Below, piece after piece: positions 5,955 through 6,271 of a DNA stretch of 6,271 nucleotides. Source of the stretch: Nitriliruptoraceae bacterium (GTDB lineage Bacteria; Actinomycetota; Nitriliruptoria; Nitriliruptorales; Nitriliruptoraceae); contig SKNK01000499.1 of assembly GCA_007120565.1 (NCBI GenBank), positions 1 through 6,271 on the forward strand, given 5' to 3'. The position numbers and the translations under genes were made by a program. The notes under the pieces are model-generated. The model was not told the DNA's origin. It did not search any database and saw only the letters and a program-made list of their open reading frames with translations. Within the stretch, counting starts at the first letter, position 1; each line of letters opens with the position of its first letter.

Positions 5955-5984
5955 TTCTCATGCGCGCGGGACAACGCCTACCCT
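5955..5984 (+). promoter_or_regulatory. Candidate promoter of the acetyltransferase gene
   Basis: TACCCT (5979-5984) fits TANNNT, and TTCTCA (5955-5960) matches 4 of 6 bases of TTGACA with an 18-bp spacer. Transcription would start at about 5991-5992, right at an in-frame ATG. It stands back to back with the sdaA promoter, 31 bp apart. Confidence 0.45.
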
Positions 5985-6018
5985 GGTGGCGATGGTCTGC
6001 TCGGCTGGAGAGATGCCG

Positions 6019-6271
6019 ATGGGCAAGGAACCGCCGTCCGACGTCGACCGGCTCGACCCCTTGGAGGTGGCGCCGGACGAGTGGGGCCGGCGCGCAACCT
6101 TGCGTGACGGCACGTCGGTGTTGCTGCGGCAGATCCGCCCCGCGGATCGTGACCGGCTCGCCCAGGGTCTACGACGCCTCTCACCGGAGACGCGCTACCT
6201 GCGCTTCCATACCGACCTCGAGCAGCTCACCGACCGGCAGCTCGACTACCTCACGCGGGTCGATCACGTCG
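6019..6271 (+). CDS. GNAT-family N-acetyltransferase, N-terminal part
   Basis: Partial gene running off the right edge; 84 complete codons are visible. After a charged lead-in it reads RRATLRDGTSVLLRQIRPAD and then LSPETRYLRFHTDLEQLTD and YLTRVDHV. This is the first strand and helices of a GNAT fold in the group with the LSPE-RYLRF signature, which includes protein lysine acetyltransferases of the Pat kind. The acetyl-CoA-binding loop lies beyond the window, so substrate and full length are unknown. Three in-frame ATGs compete: 5992 (MVCSAGEMPMGK, at the predicted transcription start, so leaderless), 6013 (GGAG only 2 nt away) and 6019 (GGAGAG at 6007-6012, 6 nt away). I chose 6019 on ribosome-site spacing. 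It is divergent from sdaA. Confidence 0.85.
   Translation, partial: MGKEPPSDVDRLDPLEVAPDEWGRRATLRDGTSVLLRQIRPADRDRLAQGLRRLSPETRYLRFHTDLEQLTDRQLDYLTRVDHV

Overview
The window is GC-rich DNA with a strong G/C bias at third codon positions, GTG starts next to ATG, 4-nt gene overlaps and -10 boxes of the TANNNT kind. Together with the gene families this suggests a high-GC actinobacterium (Actinomycetota). I cannot place it further without a search.

Layout. (1) 1-494, minus strand: the N-terminal half of a short-type, probably NAD-preferring 6-phosphogluconate dehydrogenase, cut by the window edge at its catalytic lysine. (2) 495-897: a divergent intergenic region holding three head-to-tail copies of an approx. 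72-bp palindromic repeat. (3) 898-4003, plus strand: a three-gene operon with 4-nt overlaps. It encodes an acyl-CoA dehydrogenase-like flavoprotein that lacks the catalytic glutamate at both usual places, a soluble PAS histidine kinase with a degenerate receiver-like N-terminus, and a single-domain response regulator. Kinase plus regulator look like a hybrid kinase split into two proteins. (4) 4004-4169: a convergent intergenic region with two more copies of the same repeat family. (5) 4170-5525, minus strand: a single-chain [4Fe-4S] L-serine dehydratase. (6) 5522-5923, minus strand: its long leader, with a TTGACA promoter, a tandem glycine riboswitch, a hairpin over a Shine-Dalgarno sequence and a possible 35-aa leader ORF ending on the sdaA start. 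(7) 5955-6271, plus strand: promoter and first part of a GNAT acetyltransferase.

How it works together. The serine dehydratase unit is understandable: glycine is sensed by the leader RNA, glycine and serine are interconverted by glycine hydroxymethyltransferase, and the dehydratase turns serine into pyruvate and ammonia. The operon at 898-4003 is less ordinary. It couples an atypical acyl-CoA dehydrogenase homologue to a phosphorelay with no DNA-binding output, and members of one repeat family lie on both sides of it in the same orientation. The repeat family and this operon are the least explained parts of the window.
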